Below are positions 39,901-52,583 of a stretch of DNA of 64,000 nt, piece by piece; the stretch's first letter is position 1; every line of letters starts with the position of its first letter. Source of the DNA: Camarhynchus parvulus. Taxonomy: Eukaryota; Chordata; Aves; Passeriformes; Thraupidae. The translations under genes were made by a program, and so were the position numbers. The stretch spans positions 23,917,733 to 23,981,732 of the forward strand of contig NC_044574.1 in the NCBI RefSeq assembly GCF_901933205.1. Reading direction: 5' to 3'. The notes below the pieces were generated by a model, which worked only from the letters and a program-made list of their open reading frames with translations, made no database searches and was not told the DNA's origin.

Positions 39901-42520
39901 GGTTCAGTTCTGATCGCCAATTCTCTGTACTATGAAAACTGATGGGTTAAATATCTGTTCTTCCATTTTGCAGTTTACTGTACCTGGTTGCAAATGAACA
40001 ATTTCCTTTTTTCCAGTGAAGCTCAGTAGAAGCACTGCAAATGCTATCCTTTAGTCCTTGTTTGTCAGTGTTTTCAGAGTTTCATCCAGCAAACTGGAGG
40101 CTTTTATTTCCTGAGATGGAGATCAGCTAGTAAGAACAGACCACTGCTTATATCAATAACATGAACACAGTTCTGAGATGTGTGCAGATTTTTTGTGATA
40201 TTGTGGCTAATGCACACACTTTCATTATTACTGGAGTTTGGGTAAAGTATGCACTTTGCTATCTGGGATTCTTTGTGTGCAAATATGAGAGTACCAGTCC
40301 TTTTGCTTGAAGTCCCTTTGTCTCCTCCTGCCCTGGGTGTGCTGAGCAGAGGTTATCTCAGAAATGTGCACCAGGCTGGCCTGTGGGTCTGCAGTAGTTT
40401 TTCATGAGGGTTTGGCCCAAAGTGGCCTCTGTGGAGAGGGAGGTGCATGTGCATGTGTACACCAAGCAACTGAGCTCTCGTTTCCTCTGGAAAAGGTGGA
40501 TCCAGCTTCTTGCTTCTCTCAGTCCCATTTTGGGTTTATCTTTGTCATTTATAATGGCATCTTCCTGCTAATTTTTAGTTTCTAACCTTTCTCTGTTGAA
40601 CTGTTTTTACATTTTAATTGACTAAATCAGGAGACTTGTAGGTGATTAATGTTTTCCCTCTGCAGCTGCATCATCTAGAACAGGCATAAACCTTGCCATG
40701 CCTCATTTACTTCCAGTTCCTTTTCAAACAGACATGCACTGTTCCTGGACCTTCCTGTCTTTCCTCACCTCCTGTCAGTGTGTGTTCTACATCTCACTGG
40801 ATGAATTCATGTGCCAGCTGTGCATCTGTATTTCATGATTTTATTCGTGCAGACAGAAGTAGTGTATGAAACCTTCCTACATCATCAGTTATAGCAGCGA
40901 TACTCATGTGACAGCTTTTGGCAGGCAGAGTCCTGAATTGTGGTAGCAGTTTCAGTACTGCTCCCTGATAAATGAGGGTCTTCAACAAATGCGTAAGACT
41001 GATCTCCGTATCTGGGACATTTGGTCTTGAGGAGTGAAGTAAGATGACTATAATTTTTCTTTAATTTTTTCACCGATGAAAAAAACTACTTGGAGTCAGG
41101 CTGCTATGAAATAGCTCTTCCTGCTCCTTTCTGTACTATATCTTGTGGATGAAACAAAAGTCAGTTTTGATATGCTCCACCTATAAATCATCCCAAATGC
41201 TAATGATTTTATTATCATGATTTCCCTGTGTCCCAGCAGATCAAGATTAGATATGATTTATTATGACTAGATATAGTTTAAATGGTTAAAGGTAATTTAC
41301 TACAAATTACATGTGGTTTCTTCAGAGATATGAGCGCAGGACAGTGCCTCGTTCTTCTTTATTCATTTGTGTAAGATATGATTGTCCACTGATGCTGTTA
41401 GGATACATTTTTCAGAGTATGGGAGAACTTCCTTCACATTGAGCAGAACAATATGTTTATAATTTAGTGAAGGATTAGATTTTAGGCTTTGCATATGCAT
41501 TTCAATTTTAAAAGTGTTGCTCTCTGTACAAGACTGCCCAGCTATAACCAGCATTTTGAAACTGAGGCATTCGTTAATCCCGTGGGACAGTTGCAGCTTG
41601 TCAGTTTTTATAAATTGCTGTCTTTATGACAGGAAACTAGGAGGGGAAGGGTCTTATATCTGAATATAACAGCAAGGAGAAAACAGGAACATAATGACTG
41701 ACGTGTCCTCAAGTCACTGTTGTCTATGGTGGAAGCAACACCCAGAGCAAGGCTCTTGCTGAAAGACTGGATGAAAGCCATAAGCGCTCTATAAGCATCC
41801 GGTAAATGTTTTGCCTGGGTAAAGAGAAGACCTCCTGCAGGACAATTAAAACTGTTTTTTTTATTTGTATTGTTTCTGTTCAGTGCTTTCTAAACATAGT
41901 AACTATTTTTATATCTTTTGTGATTGTAATAAAAAGTATTCTTTACTTTTAACTGAACATATTTGTTGAGAATGATGTGAGGATGAATGGCAAGACATTG
42001 TCAACACAGTAGTGAGTCATAAAGGGGGGTTCAGTCATGCTTGCAGCATCCAGCACCCTCAGGTGAGATTGGGATTCCTGGAAGGTTTCTAGCTGGTCCA
42101 TCCCTAAGCAGCACAGAATAGCTTAAGAGCTTGTGAGGCAAAGTGTACCTCCTGGTCCAAATGTACCTGGGGGACCCTAAGCTTCCACTGAGTTTGTATT
42201 CTCTTCATGGTTGAATTGCTGATGTGAAATATCTTTTAATACAACCAGGAGTATTGAGGCATGTGTCTGAAGGGCTATAACACACACCATTGCTTTCAAT
42301 TGTCTTTGCTTATTCTATAAAGATGATAAGTTAAGGACTAAAGCTCAAGGCTGGTACAAAATGTTTAATGTGGTGCAAAAAAACCAATAAAAATACATAG
42401 TTTGTCTAAATGCAATAGTTTTAAAATTCAAAGCACTATAAAATAAAACTTCTAAAATATTTTGAAGATTACATTGTAGTTTTTGTTTTGTCATTTTTGG
42501 TTTTTACTGCTAGAAAACAG
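33936..42520. other. AT-rich non-coding stretch; possible conserved regulatory sequence near 39 kb
   Basis: No exon recognised. At 38990-39330 the sequence has an octamer ATGCAAAT (39195-39202) and several ACAAT-type SOX-like cores in AT-rich context, which could suit an enhancer. This is composition and motif reading only, without conservation data. Confidence 0.4.
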
Positions 42521-42536
42521 TCTGCAATTGCAGACT
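42521..42536. repeat. Perfect 16-bp palindrome
   Basis: GTCTGCAATTGCAGAC reads the same on both strands. It is followed at once by a further half (TGCAATTGCA), so the core TGCAATTGCA occurs twice within 30 bp. It lies 215 bp upstream of LIMCH1 exon A. It is too short to assign a role. Confidence 0.9.
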
Positions 42537-42751
42537 GCAATTGCATTGACCTTAGCAAATACTTTGTCCTATATGTTAAATAGCTCGATGAAATGGGAAA
42601 GAGAAATGGACATTGCTTAGTCCTTTGCAAGGCCTGTAAAGCTCGAATATTCCTTACACAGCAGATGCTCTAACTGAGTATTATGAATTGCACTTGTAAA
42701 GCTCACTCTCTAATAGATGTCACTCTTTTGTTTCCCTCTACTCTTTTGCAG

Positions 42752-42822
42752 CAAGTGACGGGCAGAAGTTTTGGTGAGAAAGATTTTCGTTCTGGATTAG
42801 AAAACGGCATTCTTCTGTGTGA
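42752..42822 (+). CDS. LIMCH1: LIMCH1 internal coding exon A (start of calponin-homology domain)
   Basis: Seen: a pyrimidine-rich tract ending TTTTGCAG at 42751 is followed by 71 nt open in frame 0 and a consensus donor, GA|GTAAGT, at 42823. The 23 full codons read [12 protein letters not shown], then [11 protein letters not shown], and the last two bases (GA) are completed to Glu by exon B. Known: LIMCH1 is an actin- and non-muscle-myosin-II-associated protein with an N-terminal CH domain and a C-terminal LIM domain. It acts on stress fibres and focal adhesions. The stretch with a Gly-Leu-Glu-Asn-Gly core followed by Leu-Leu-Cys is the conserved helix of CH domains. From memory, human LIMCH1 differs here only by conservative changes (Asp for Glu and Thr for Ser), while LMO7 differs at many positions. 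The codon before this exon should end exactly on a codon boundary in the preceding exon, which was not located. Confidence 0.92.
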
Positions 42823-43129
42823 GTAAGTAATGCTTACAGTTTTGAGCCTTGAATACAGTCTTGACTAAAGTAGAAAACAACCTTAGCTAGTATGTTCCAT
42901 TGTTGATTTCCTTTTGAGAGTTTTGACATTGCACATAGTGGTATTTCACTGCAGTATAATTTCAGTGCCAAAGCTATTGTTATGGTATGGGTTGAAATGT
43001 GGCTTAAAGAAAACAGGTTTTATGAAGTGCTTCCCTCACTCCACCCCTGGTCCTTAGCTAAGTTATGTAAAACAAAGAATATTATGTTTGTTTTTTGGTT
43101 TCCTTTTATTTAATGCTGTTAACCACAGA

Positions 43130-43730
43130 TTGGCAAATGGTGTTCCACACCTGCCTGTGGATGTTTCTGCCACAATGAGGCGTTTTGGACCAGCTCCAAG
43201 TCTGAACGCTGTCAGGAGTTAGCCATCTGAATACCATCAATACACAGCTGCTTTAATAGTTTCTGGAAAGGTTAGGTATCCTCTAAATTTTGCCTAAAGG
43301 TGTGTTTCAATGACGTGTTTTGTAATTTTTGGATGAGAGACATGAGTTAGCTTTTGCACATTTCTCTCTGTAGTTCTAATGGCTAGTTTTTAGGAAGAGT
43401 CTTCCAAAACCTTGTTAAGGTTTACATGCCAAAGCTGATGACTTATAAGAGTGATTTGGAAATATGCCCTAATGCCCTTAGCCCTATAAAAATCAGGTTG
43501 TCAGGCATTTGGGAGAATCTGCTGAAAAATCATGTGAAAATCAGATTGTCAGGCATTTGGGAGAATCTGCTTATCTGAATCACCTGTATGGACCAATTCC
43601 TTTCCCTGGATATGCAGGATTGTCACTGAAATTGATAAAAGCTGTCTTTGCACACCAGAATGATGAAGCTTGTGCAGAACTGAATCCATACTTACAAAGG
43701 AGATCTCCTGAGATGTGTAGCTATTGGTAA
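43130..43730 (+). pseudogene. Unidentified coding-like, frame-broken stretch
   Basis: Three adjacent + strand segments have protein-like composition but need frame changes or contain stops. Segment 1 (from about 43130) reads LANGVPHLPVDVSATMRRFG and onward to an in-frame TAG near 43220, then stays open again. Segment 2 (about 43387-43571) is open in another frame and includes NLVKVYMPKLMTYKSDLE. Segment 3 (43491-43730) is open in a third frame and includes ESAYLNHLYGPIPFPGYAGL, ending at TAA. A pyrimidine-rich tract and CCACAG precede segment 1. A 48-bp internal duplication (43491-43571) could account for part of the disruption. I do not recognise the protein. It might be a decayed retrocopy or transposon fragment, or simply chance open frames in AT-rich DNA. 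Confidence 0.2.
43491..43571. repeat. 48-bp tandem duplication (about 1.7 copies)
   Basis: The sequence AATCAGGTTGTCAGGCATTT starting at 43491 recurs as AATCAGATTGTCAGGCATTT starting at 43539, exactly 48 bp later. Identity continues through GGGAGAATCTGCT. Only one mismatch is visible in the first 33 aligned bases, so the duplication is recent relative to the surrounding decay. The unit is 16 codons long, so it does not shift frame. It lies within the coding-like stretch at 43130-43730. Confidence 0.9.
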
Positions 43731-46700
43731 AGTTTTATACTATTCCAGGTACTGGAACTTGGAAGCTGTTTTCAGCAGTAGAGTTGAGCTAATACCCTGC
43801 AACTCAACTCTAGGTAGCTTACCATAGATCTGAAACCTACTTGTGTAAATACTGCTATATGTCTCACTGGTGTCATTAATCAGACAGCTTGAACTTTAGC
43901 TTTTAAAGGTGAAAAAATATAAAGGAAATGATGTGATCTATTTTGATTGCAGTTGCGTGTCTTTGCTGAGGAGTGGCTTTGGGAGGAGGGAAGTAGTTGT
44001 TATTGTTGATCAAAAGTTGTGTAACTCAGAAGGAGCATACCTTCTTTGTATTTAAGGGTTGCTTCTCACACAAAATCTCTCTCCTCTGTGTGTTGAAGGG
44101 AAGTGCTGTGTGCTGAATCACTTCTCAGTGCTCTTTGAATGTTAAGGTTGAATTGTGTTGCATGAAAAGCAAGGGCTGTGTATTTCCAGATTAGATTGTA
44201 ATCTTATCTGCAAGTAAGCAGAGGTAGTCTGATTTAAATACTGTAAATCTTTAAGATGGAAGGCTTAACTAACTAATGTTTTGCTAATGAGACTAATAAA
44301 TATGTATTTCTTAGAAGGTTGTGAGCTCCATAACCAGGTCAAAGGACAGCACTTAGTTATACTATGTAACTGTTCTGTGATATTGGACAAATTTCTTGTC
44401 CTCATTTACCATTTGTGGATCAGTGCAAATCAGCCTGGAGGAATCTGTCTCCTCAGCCTCAAATCTTAAAAGCTGTGAAGTTTGTATTGCTCTTGGTTAG
44501 CAATCTGTGGCTAGTGTGTAAAACTCTATTAGGCTACAGAGTGTTAATGAGAAAGTTGCCAAATTGGTCTTGATGACAAACAAACTATAGCACCAGCAGT
44601 AGAATTGTACTCCTCGCTGGTCCCAAGTCCACTGTAAAAATAGAGAACTCAACAGAAATTTTTGGATCTAACACAGAACTTCCAGAGTATCTTCAAAAAG
44701 TACTTCTTTGGCAAGTGAAGCACTGATATTTAATTTTTTATCTGTTGCTCGGTGAACAGCACTGTAAAGCTGCCACAAGCAATACTGTCTTTCTAGACAG
44801 GTTTTTTGTGACTTATTGGAAAATTACCAGGCTACCTAATGAAAAAAATGTAATGGTAAACAAGCTTTCTCTTAACTCCCTGTTAGTCTGCTGTGCTTTC
44901 ATTGCAGCTGACTTCAACAAGTAGATGAAAACCTGATCTAAGTCTCTGAAACCTCAGAAGACAAGAAATAAATTGTAGCTGTCTTGGTTTCTGAAGATGG
45001 AAGAACTCATTGTTTTTGGTCAGGTTTTATCTGATTTGTTGAAGTTTTGGAGAAAAGCAAACTTACCTCTGCTTTTACCCACAGGACAGTACTCATTGCA
45101 AGGGGCATTAACTGGCAACTCAAAGGCAGACACACTTGTGTGGGTGATGTCCATGTGAATGTGGAATGCTAAGCTGTGCTTAGCTTCCACGTGACTGTTT
45201 CAGGGTTTTCCTCACCTGTTGTATTTTGTGAGGAAGACTGAAAGAGAGCTTGGGCTCTGAGGGATCCCAGCAGCCAGAGGACTGGAAACTGCTGTCAGGA
45301 GTGGGGACACAGTCAGCATGCCTTGAACGTCCCAAACATATCTCAAGCTACCTTCTGGCTTTGCAGGTGTTTTGCAGAACGGAACGGGGAAGTTACCGTG
45401 CCAGAGCCCATTCTCCAAAGACTCTGGTCTGTGCAAAAGGGTGCAGGGGGAATCTCTGTCCCTGTAGCAGGATTGTTTGACACTTATACACAGTAATGCC
45501 AGGCCCGCCTCCACTTGATCCCAATCCTGATGTGCTAGACAGCCTACAGACACAAGCAGACATCACTACACTGGTTATAAATGATTCATTCACATCTAGC
45601 AACAATCCACATATTTTAATAAATGAAAACGAATGCAACTGTGCAATGCCAAAAGCTCAGGCTCTTGGGATGAATGGGTTGTGGAGCAGTGCAGATGTGT
45701 ATGCCTGCCACAGGAACCTGCAAGCCTTGCACCTGCCTCTCTGGTGGTGTTTGTGCTGTGGCATTTCGATCTGGCCTCTGTACGAACTTTATAGCTTGAC
45801 GCACTCAGCTGAGAGCTGAGGGGCATATTTAAACAATGCAGGATGCCATAGAGCAACAAGTCAACAGATGAGAGCAACACAAGCCCTTTATTCTTTCTGG
45901 CTGTTTGAAAGCCCACTTGTGCAGTTGCCCAGACAGTGGTGACTCTAATTGTTCACTCAGCTGTGCTGAGAAGCCAGTGACTATGACTTCTGTTTGTCTG
46001 AAATGAGTTCATGTTTTTTTAGCATAGCTCTCTGACATCAGCGCAGATGGTGATTTCAGCAGGGATATAATAGCTATATAGGCAGAGGCAGTTCTTGCTC
46101 TGTTCATGCTTTGTGAATTAAATTCTCATATGAAAAGAAACTCATATGAAGAGTTTCTGCATGGGTGGGCAAACATGCCTTCCTGGGGTCATGGTTGAAA
46201 GCTATATTATGCAGGAATACAACACCAGTAGCAGGAATATCACTGGAAATCCCCTATTGCTGCTCCAACACATGTTCAACTTTTTTTTCTCCATTGTTAC
46301 ATAGCTTTCATGTTTAGGTTTGACCCAGATATCATAAGAAGCTAGAGGATTAATCAGAAATAAATTAGAACTGGTTGTTGCAATGCTTAGGTGTTCCTAT
46401 TCTATGGATTCAGACATCTGAATGAAGGTTGACTGTCAAAAAAAAGTGCATGTCCTGTCTCTCTGTCTGCCCTGCTGGTCTGGGCGGTTCTGTTGTGTTT
46501 TTTGAAACAGCAGGTAAGGAAGTCAAGGTTGCTTTTATTTCTAACCATGCAACAATATCTATTAATAAGTTTAAAAATTATTACAAGAAGAAAAAATGCA
46601 TGTCTTGCTGCAACCTTGACCAGTTGTTTCTGCTCTAATATCCTTGCAAACATATTTTCAATTTTTTTGCCCTTCTCCTTGCTGCCCACCTCCCCTTGTC

Positions 46701-49245
46701 AAGCTCTGCTACTGCAGGATTACTTCCTTCATGTTGGGTATTCGGTAGTTAAAGAGGTCTCTGTAGGAATGTGAGACTTAAAAAATTTGAGTTAATTGCT
46801 TGCTTTGATATGATTATCCAAACAGGATATATATCCAATATATCTCTAAGAAATTCTGACATGCAATTGGAATCGTATTTTCTCTCAAGCTTTCTCTGGA
46901 ATCAAGTAATCGTCACCCTGAAATTTGTATTAGTAGTAATGAGATTCTAATGTCAGGAGCAGGACCAGACCATAAAGAAGAATAACAACAACAATTGGGA
47001 TATGGATCCTGGGCAAAAGACTTTAAACAATGAACTAAAACAGTTGGATATTAGCAGAAATTATTTGGCTTTGCAGTAGAGTCTAACAATATCATGACTG
47101 TGTGTAATACCTTGAGTTCTGCATGTAGAACATTTTAGCTGCGATTCTGGTTTATGTATGTATTAAAATCAATTTATAGCAGTACGTGCAGGCAAAATAA
47201 ATCTGATTTTTCTCAAGCATGAAAGTTCTAACAAATATTTCACTGCATATCATACACATATAAAAATGAAAAAAGACTAACTGTATGTGGTTAAAGATGG
47301 ATGTCACTTTCCTGTGTAGTTATGGAAACCAACTTATGAGCACTTTCCCAAGGTCTTCTTGGTTTTTTAGGGAGAGTTATTTTATCTATTAGCACATGGC
47401 ATTGTGTAACTTCATAAAATCTGCAGAAACTGTGATTATTCTTTGAAACTATGCTTATTCTTTGACTTAGTAACTTTTATGTTGTTTTTTGAAAGAGGAG
47501 ATACAAAGATGTTCTACTGTTTTTAAGTAATCTTGGTAAAATTGCATATGTACAGTGAACTAAAAAACAAGTTGTGCACTTTTCCTCCTGTAGGACAATA
47601 TATAGGAAAGGCACTTCTCTTCTGCTGTGCATACTTGGAATATATGCTCTTAAAAGGTACAAGAAAGTTTTTAGATTTTACTTTTAAATAAAAAAGATGA
47701 GAAATTAGTAATGCATATGGATTATTTTAATAACATTTAAAGCAAATATGATAAGTGGCTATAAATCTGAGCTAATTGAAAGTCATTATGACCAAGAATT
47801 ACTTAATGGAATTTATCATTTATTCTGTCATGAGAATTATTTTCTTCTACAAATAAGAAATCCCCTTAGCTTGTGTTCTTCATGTTGATGGTGATGAATG
47901 AGCTGCATTTTCTCAAAGAGCAGTTTCTTTGGATATGCATCCTGGTTCTGGTGCATCTGACCATGCTTTGAGCTGACATAAGTGCAGTTCTCAACAAGGG
48001 CTGGCCATGTGCCAGATCAGCACAAGTGTAATGCTGTGGGATAATAAAACTGTTGTGCTCTGAGTCAGTGGCACCGTGAGGTATGTAGGACAGCCTTTGC
48101 TGTATATGTGGTGTTTCAGCCGTTCTTCTTGCAAGTTAACGTCACTTCTGTCATCTGGTAGGGCAAAACAAATAGTCTTTGTAGGTGATAGGATTTTTCA
48201 GATGTATCATTCTAATTGTCTGTTAATACTATGGGCCTGGCATCAGTTCAGCATTTGGCTGTGTAGTGAACAGTGGAGAAGTCAGTGGATGCCCAGCCCT
48301 TATGCTTAATTACTATTGTGCTTGACTTTTCTACTCTTGAAAATCAAGAAGGTATTTGAGTTTCATAGGCATATTCCAAGTTTTGAGTGTGACCCATGCT
48401 TTGAGGTGAGAAGGAATTGGTGTTTTCCTGTGATTTTCAGGCTCCGTGCTGTAAAGCCAAAACATTATCAGCATCATGAATTTGGCATGTCTCCAGGTTT
48501 GAGAGATGGGCCCCAAGGCTCATTAAGCATTAAGAATTAAGTTCATGTGAGGACATTCGAAACAATTTTATATGAATACAGAGTCCTTAATCTGTAAGTT
48601 TTATTGCTGTTTCATAATGAAGAGCTATTTATTAATACGGTTTAGATGAGGGGCCAAAGGTAACATAAACCCTTATGCTAAGCCTGTGAGAGAAGAGGGG
48701 AATAGACAGTGAGGGGCATGCTTGAACAGACAGGATGACCTGTCCTTGTATTTATATTTAAAAAAAATGCATTTCAGCAGACTGAATAGTAGAGCTTTTT
48801 CACTGATGCTTGGTTATTGACAGGGCAGGAGACTGTGGAGCACTGATCCACTCCAAAGGATTGTTGCTCAAATGCAAGGCAAGGTAATCCTGTGAGAAGT
48901 TTCAGCTTTTCAAGAGTGTATGTTTAAGAAAGCATATTTAGCAGTTTTAGAATGCACATCCATGGCCATTGCTACTTCGTGTAAAAAGTATGCATGAATT
49001 GTAAATTTATAGGTGCATGAGATGCTCTTCACATCATCAGTCCTTGTGATTGTAGGTTCTGTATAAACAGCTTGTGAAGTTACATTCTTCCCTGTTGCCT
49101 TTCTTGAGCTGTTTGCAAGGCCTCTATTTTGTTCATATTTTTAGGTTTTGGCAGAGCAACACTAATGCAGTCCTGTGTTTGGAATATTGTTTTCTAAATA
49201 CTACATATTTGCATAGGTCTTTATTAACTTTTTACATATTAGGCT

Positions 49246-49270
49246 GCAGAAACCTATGTACTGTTTCAGG
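49246..49270 (+). repeat. Dispersed 25-bp sequence, copy 1
   Basis: GCAGAAACCTATGTACTGTT followed by TCAGG matches 52584-52608 at 24 of 25 positions. The flanks are not similar. It may be a remnant of a repeat family or a chance match. Confidence 0.7.
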
Positions 49271-50474
49271 ACTGTGAGCCCTTCATGAGACAAAGTCAGT
49301 TCTGTCCTGCTTGTTAAAAAAACACCTTGTTCATCTGATTCTAAATAAATGATGTCAGGGGCATCATTAGCAATCACTCAAGAATGTTTTCCCAAAAATA
49401 TTTTTGTGACCTCAGGAACATGTTTATATTTTGAAACTTCTTAGCCATGTCTTTTGCAACAAAATATTTTGACTTTTCATTATTCACTGTTTCAAGGTGA
49501 TTTGTTCATCTTTAAGACTAGTAGTAGATTTTTCTGTCCTTTTAAAATATTTGGGGGCATTTTGGAGCTGCTACTAGACCATGAGTTAAAAATATGTGGA
49601 TACTGAAGCTGTCTAGGCTAATAATTATCAAGTGCTGAAAGACTGCTTGTTTGAATGTAAGTCTGTAAAACTTAATTTGAAGAGAGAAATCTCTCTGTGA
49701 AGGTTTACTGTGGATAGAATTTCCTGAATTCTCAAATATGAAATGCCCTTTGGCTTTAGATCAGATCATTAGTCAGCTTTTCTTTTTAGGAATATGATCT
49801 GTTACTTGAGCAAAGAGCTCTGTTGGATACCTCTCCCTCCAGCCTGGATTGATCTGTGAACACACATCACTTCAGCCTTTCTTTTCTTCTTATTCTCTGA
49901 AAATGCTTCTCTTCCATTTCCTCCTAGAATTGAGGTGTTTTTGGAGGCTGGGTTTTGGCAGCCATCCTCTGAATATTTTTGTAACAGATGCTTTCTTGCA
50001 AGAATTTCATGGGCAGTTTATTGGTGCTTTTCATTAGATCTTTTATCAACTGTTGCCTGAAACGCCTTCTCTTCCTGGCAGAAGTTTCTCAAATTCTTAA
50101 CTCATGATAAAAAACCCCAGGAAGGTCTAATAAATTAGTCACACAGTGGCTAGCACTGATTTCAGCTTGTCTATCCAGCTGAGGAGATACCTTATCTCCT
50201 GGAATGCCAAGCCTTGGGGACAGCATGAGTAGAGCATTGATTCTTCCCGTAGCTATGAGAGCTGGTTTTTATCAGAGGAAGGAAGTGACCTAGCTTCTCC
50301 CTGTGCTGGGACTAGAGAGCTTTCCACTTCCATCATGCCCTGTTGTTTCTATAAGGTAAGCCAGGTCTAAGGTTTTAGCTTCTATGCAATGACTTAGTGT
50401 GCCTAATTTAACAGGACTGGAGAGTCCAAGCCAGCTCCTGGCACAGGGGAAAGGGAGGATGAGTGTCTGGTTGC

Positions 50475-50643
50475 TCCAGGGGAGATTTAGATTGGATATT
50501 AGAAAAAACTTTCTCACCGAAAAGGTTGTAAGGCATTGGACCAGGCTGCTTGGGAAATGATCGAGTTACCATCCCCAGCAGTGCTGGCTTAACAGCTGGA
50601 CTTGGTGATCTTTGAGGTCTTTTCCAACCTTGATTACTCTATG
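50475..50643 (+). mobile_element. CR1 LINE 3'-end fragment
   Basis: Seen: a series of phrases typical of avian CR1 tails occurs in order. These are GGAGATTTAGATTGGATATT, then AGAAAAAACTTTCTCACC, GGCATTGGACCAGGCTGC, TTACCATCCCCAGCAGTG, and finally GATCTTTGAGGTCTTTTCC with AACCTTGATTACTCTATG. Known: CR1 elements in birds are mostly 5'-truncated and end in short ATTCTATG-type repeats. Here the terminal motif is a single degenerate copy. The + strand carries the sense orientation. The 5' boundary is approximate, since the sequence just upstream (about 50400-50475) may belong to the same element. It lies within the exon A-exon B intron, in the same orientation as LIMCH1. Confidence 0.85.
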
Positions 50644-52583
50644 TTGGACTGAAAATTACAAGAGAACTTTGAGAAGAGCAGAGGATTGTTCTGACTCAGC
50701 CAGGTGCATAAATGCTAGAGGTGGTGAGCAGAAATCCCCGCAGAGAGCTTGAAGGGTCTGAGGGTAGGTCATGTGTGTATGCAAACACTCAGGTTCTGTG
50801 GATGGAGCCTGAAAATTCATAGTTGTATCCTGGTTTGGGTTATTGTCTTTTGGGTGTTTGGTGGGATTGTTGGGATCACTTAAAATGAGCCAAGGATTAG
50901 GATTAGGACTAGGGAAGAGGGCACAGGCTGGAGCTGTAGATGCCAGAGGAAGATATGTGGTGCAGGTTTTCTCTCCTGAAAACTCTTTAGACTAGGACAT
51001 GGCTGGGGACAGAAGGCTCAGGGCTGCCAAATCCTTTGGTTAGGATCGATGGAGCAAGAAATCGTGGGACTGCCACTGTCAGGGGCTTCTAGGAGAAGGT
51101 GGGGTGAGTGGTTTTTGTTCACCTGCAGAGTCTGTCCCCTGGGCCATGGCCGAGGATCTTGTGCCAGGTCCCCAATGCAAAATGGTGCTTGGTCTTGTTT
51201 GCCCAGTATTTCAACAGAAACCCACAGAGCTGATAAAAGTTTACATACCAAGACACATGCTCTATGAAAGTCTAAATTGGCACAGAAAATTTAGTTTGTG
51301 TATATGGGTCTATGTCAGAAGAGGTGTAGTTAGTGGATTTTTGAGAAGCTGGGATGGACACTAACTGTGAGAGTGAGGGTGACCATTGAGACCCTGCACA
51401 AACAGCACAACTTTTCAGCTGGCTTGGTAGCAGAGCAAGCTTAAACCACTCAGTGTTTTGGCATCTGGATTGTTGCTCTAGATGAGGCAATAAGTCAGAA
51501 GCAGACAGTCTGCTCTGGAAGAAACCTCCCTTTGACATATTCTGCAGCAAGCACGTCCTGGGGGGTTTGGTGCCAGACTGCTTAGAAATGTTTCTAATAG
51601 GAGATAAACTTTTTAATAATAATTTTAATTCCTTCCTCAGAGTTTTCCATCTTGCCCCATCCTATTTCCTCTCTCTTCAGCCTCCAAATGGTGACCTAAA
51701 ATGTTGTTTGTTCCCTACTCCTTTCCTTCCTCTCAATTTATCCTTCTCCTATATTGCACAGGGAAGTCTGTACAAGCCATTTTGAACATTTATTTAGAAT
51801 GGGTTTTGGTATTTGAGGTTTCCAATAAGAACTCTTTATTTTGCCTTCTATTATTGCCTATGACTTTTAATCTGTACCTGCAATATTGGTTATGGTGTTG
51901 ATGCATTCACATTTGAGTAATAAAGAAAATGGGATGCTTTAGCTAATACATTCTTTTTTTCCTGAAACAGAATAGGCAGACTGAGGATTAAAATCACAAG
52001 AGAGCTACAGTATTTGGAAAGAAGTCCTCTGGCAAAAAAAATTTATATCTTAAATTGCCTGGTGTAGCAGCTAAATGGAAAATAGTAGTTTTATAAAGTT
52101 GCTGCTCTGTGAGGTTAAAAAGTACCATAGTATCTTCTGGGTTTAAAAAAAAAGTAATTATTTTTCCATCTGTGAAATAAAATAATGGTTCTAGAAGATA
52201 GGCAGTTCTTTTATTGGCGTTCTCTTAATCTAATGGGGAAAAGTGATTGTTTCGTAAATAAAAGTATATTAACTAATTTGGTTTCAGGACATTGCTGTTA
52301 GATTCTACCTTAAGCAGAAGAGGAATAGTACAGCTATCTCTATGAGTTTGGGTTATGGAGTTTTTAACTTCAAGAATATTTTAAAAATACCCCCAGCTCC
52401 CAAAAGTATCATTCATATTTGTTTTTATGCTACTCCCAATACATGATGGTGTTGGAGATGTGGGAACTTCAAGATGTAATAACATGCATACGATTTTGGA
52501 CAAGTGGAACAAAAACTTTACTAACTATGATCATAGGAAACTGAGAATCTCCCACTCTGCTCCCCTGTTCTGTTCAAGATATT

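Larger units (their letters stand above)
1..42751 (+). other. Upstream region, probably 5' intron of LIMCH1 or intergenic DNA
   Basis: No exon could be recognised in this 42.7-kb stretch. Exon A starts inside the CH domain, so at least one coding exon must lie upstream. The missing exon should encode the residues just before Gln-Val-Thr-Gly (in human LIMCH1 an alanine/glutamate-rich start ending in Trp-Ile-Glu). No sequence of that kind, and no promoter-like CpG island of normal size, was seen. The likeliest reading is that the window begins within a very long first intron. Individual repeats and patches in this stretch are listed separately. Confidence 0.55.

Noticed and set aside
45496..45819. 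Open frame starting MPGPPPLDPNPDVLDSLQ
   Set aside because: The start looks protein-like, but the frame dissolves into Cys/Trp/Leu-rich sequence and overlaps three other open frames. No splice evidence was found.
51040..51180. Possible exon ending GGTGGG|GTGAGT near 51105
   Set aside because: The donor-like sequence lacks a matching acceptor, and the open frame has no recognisable peptide.
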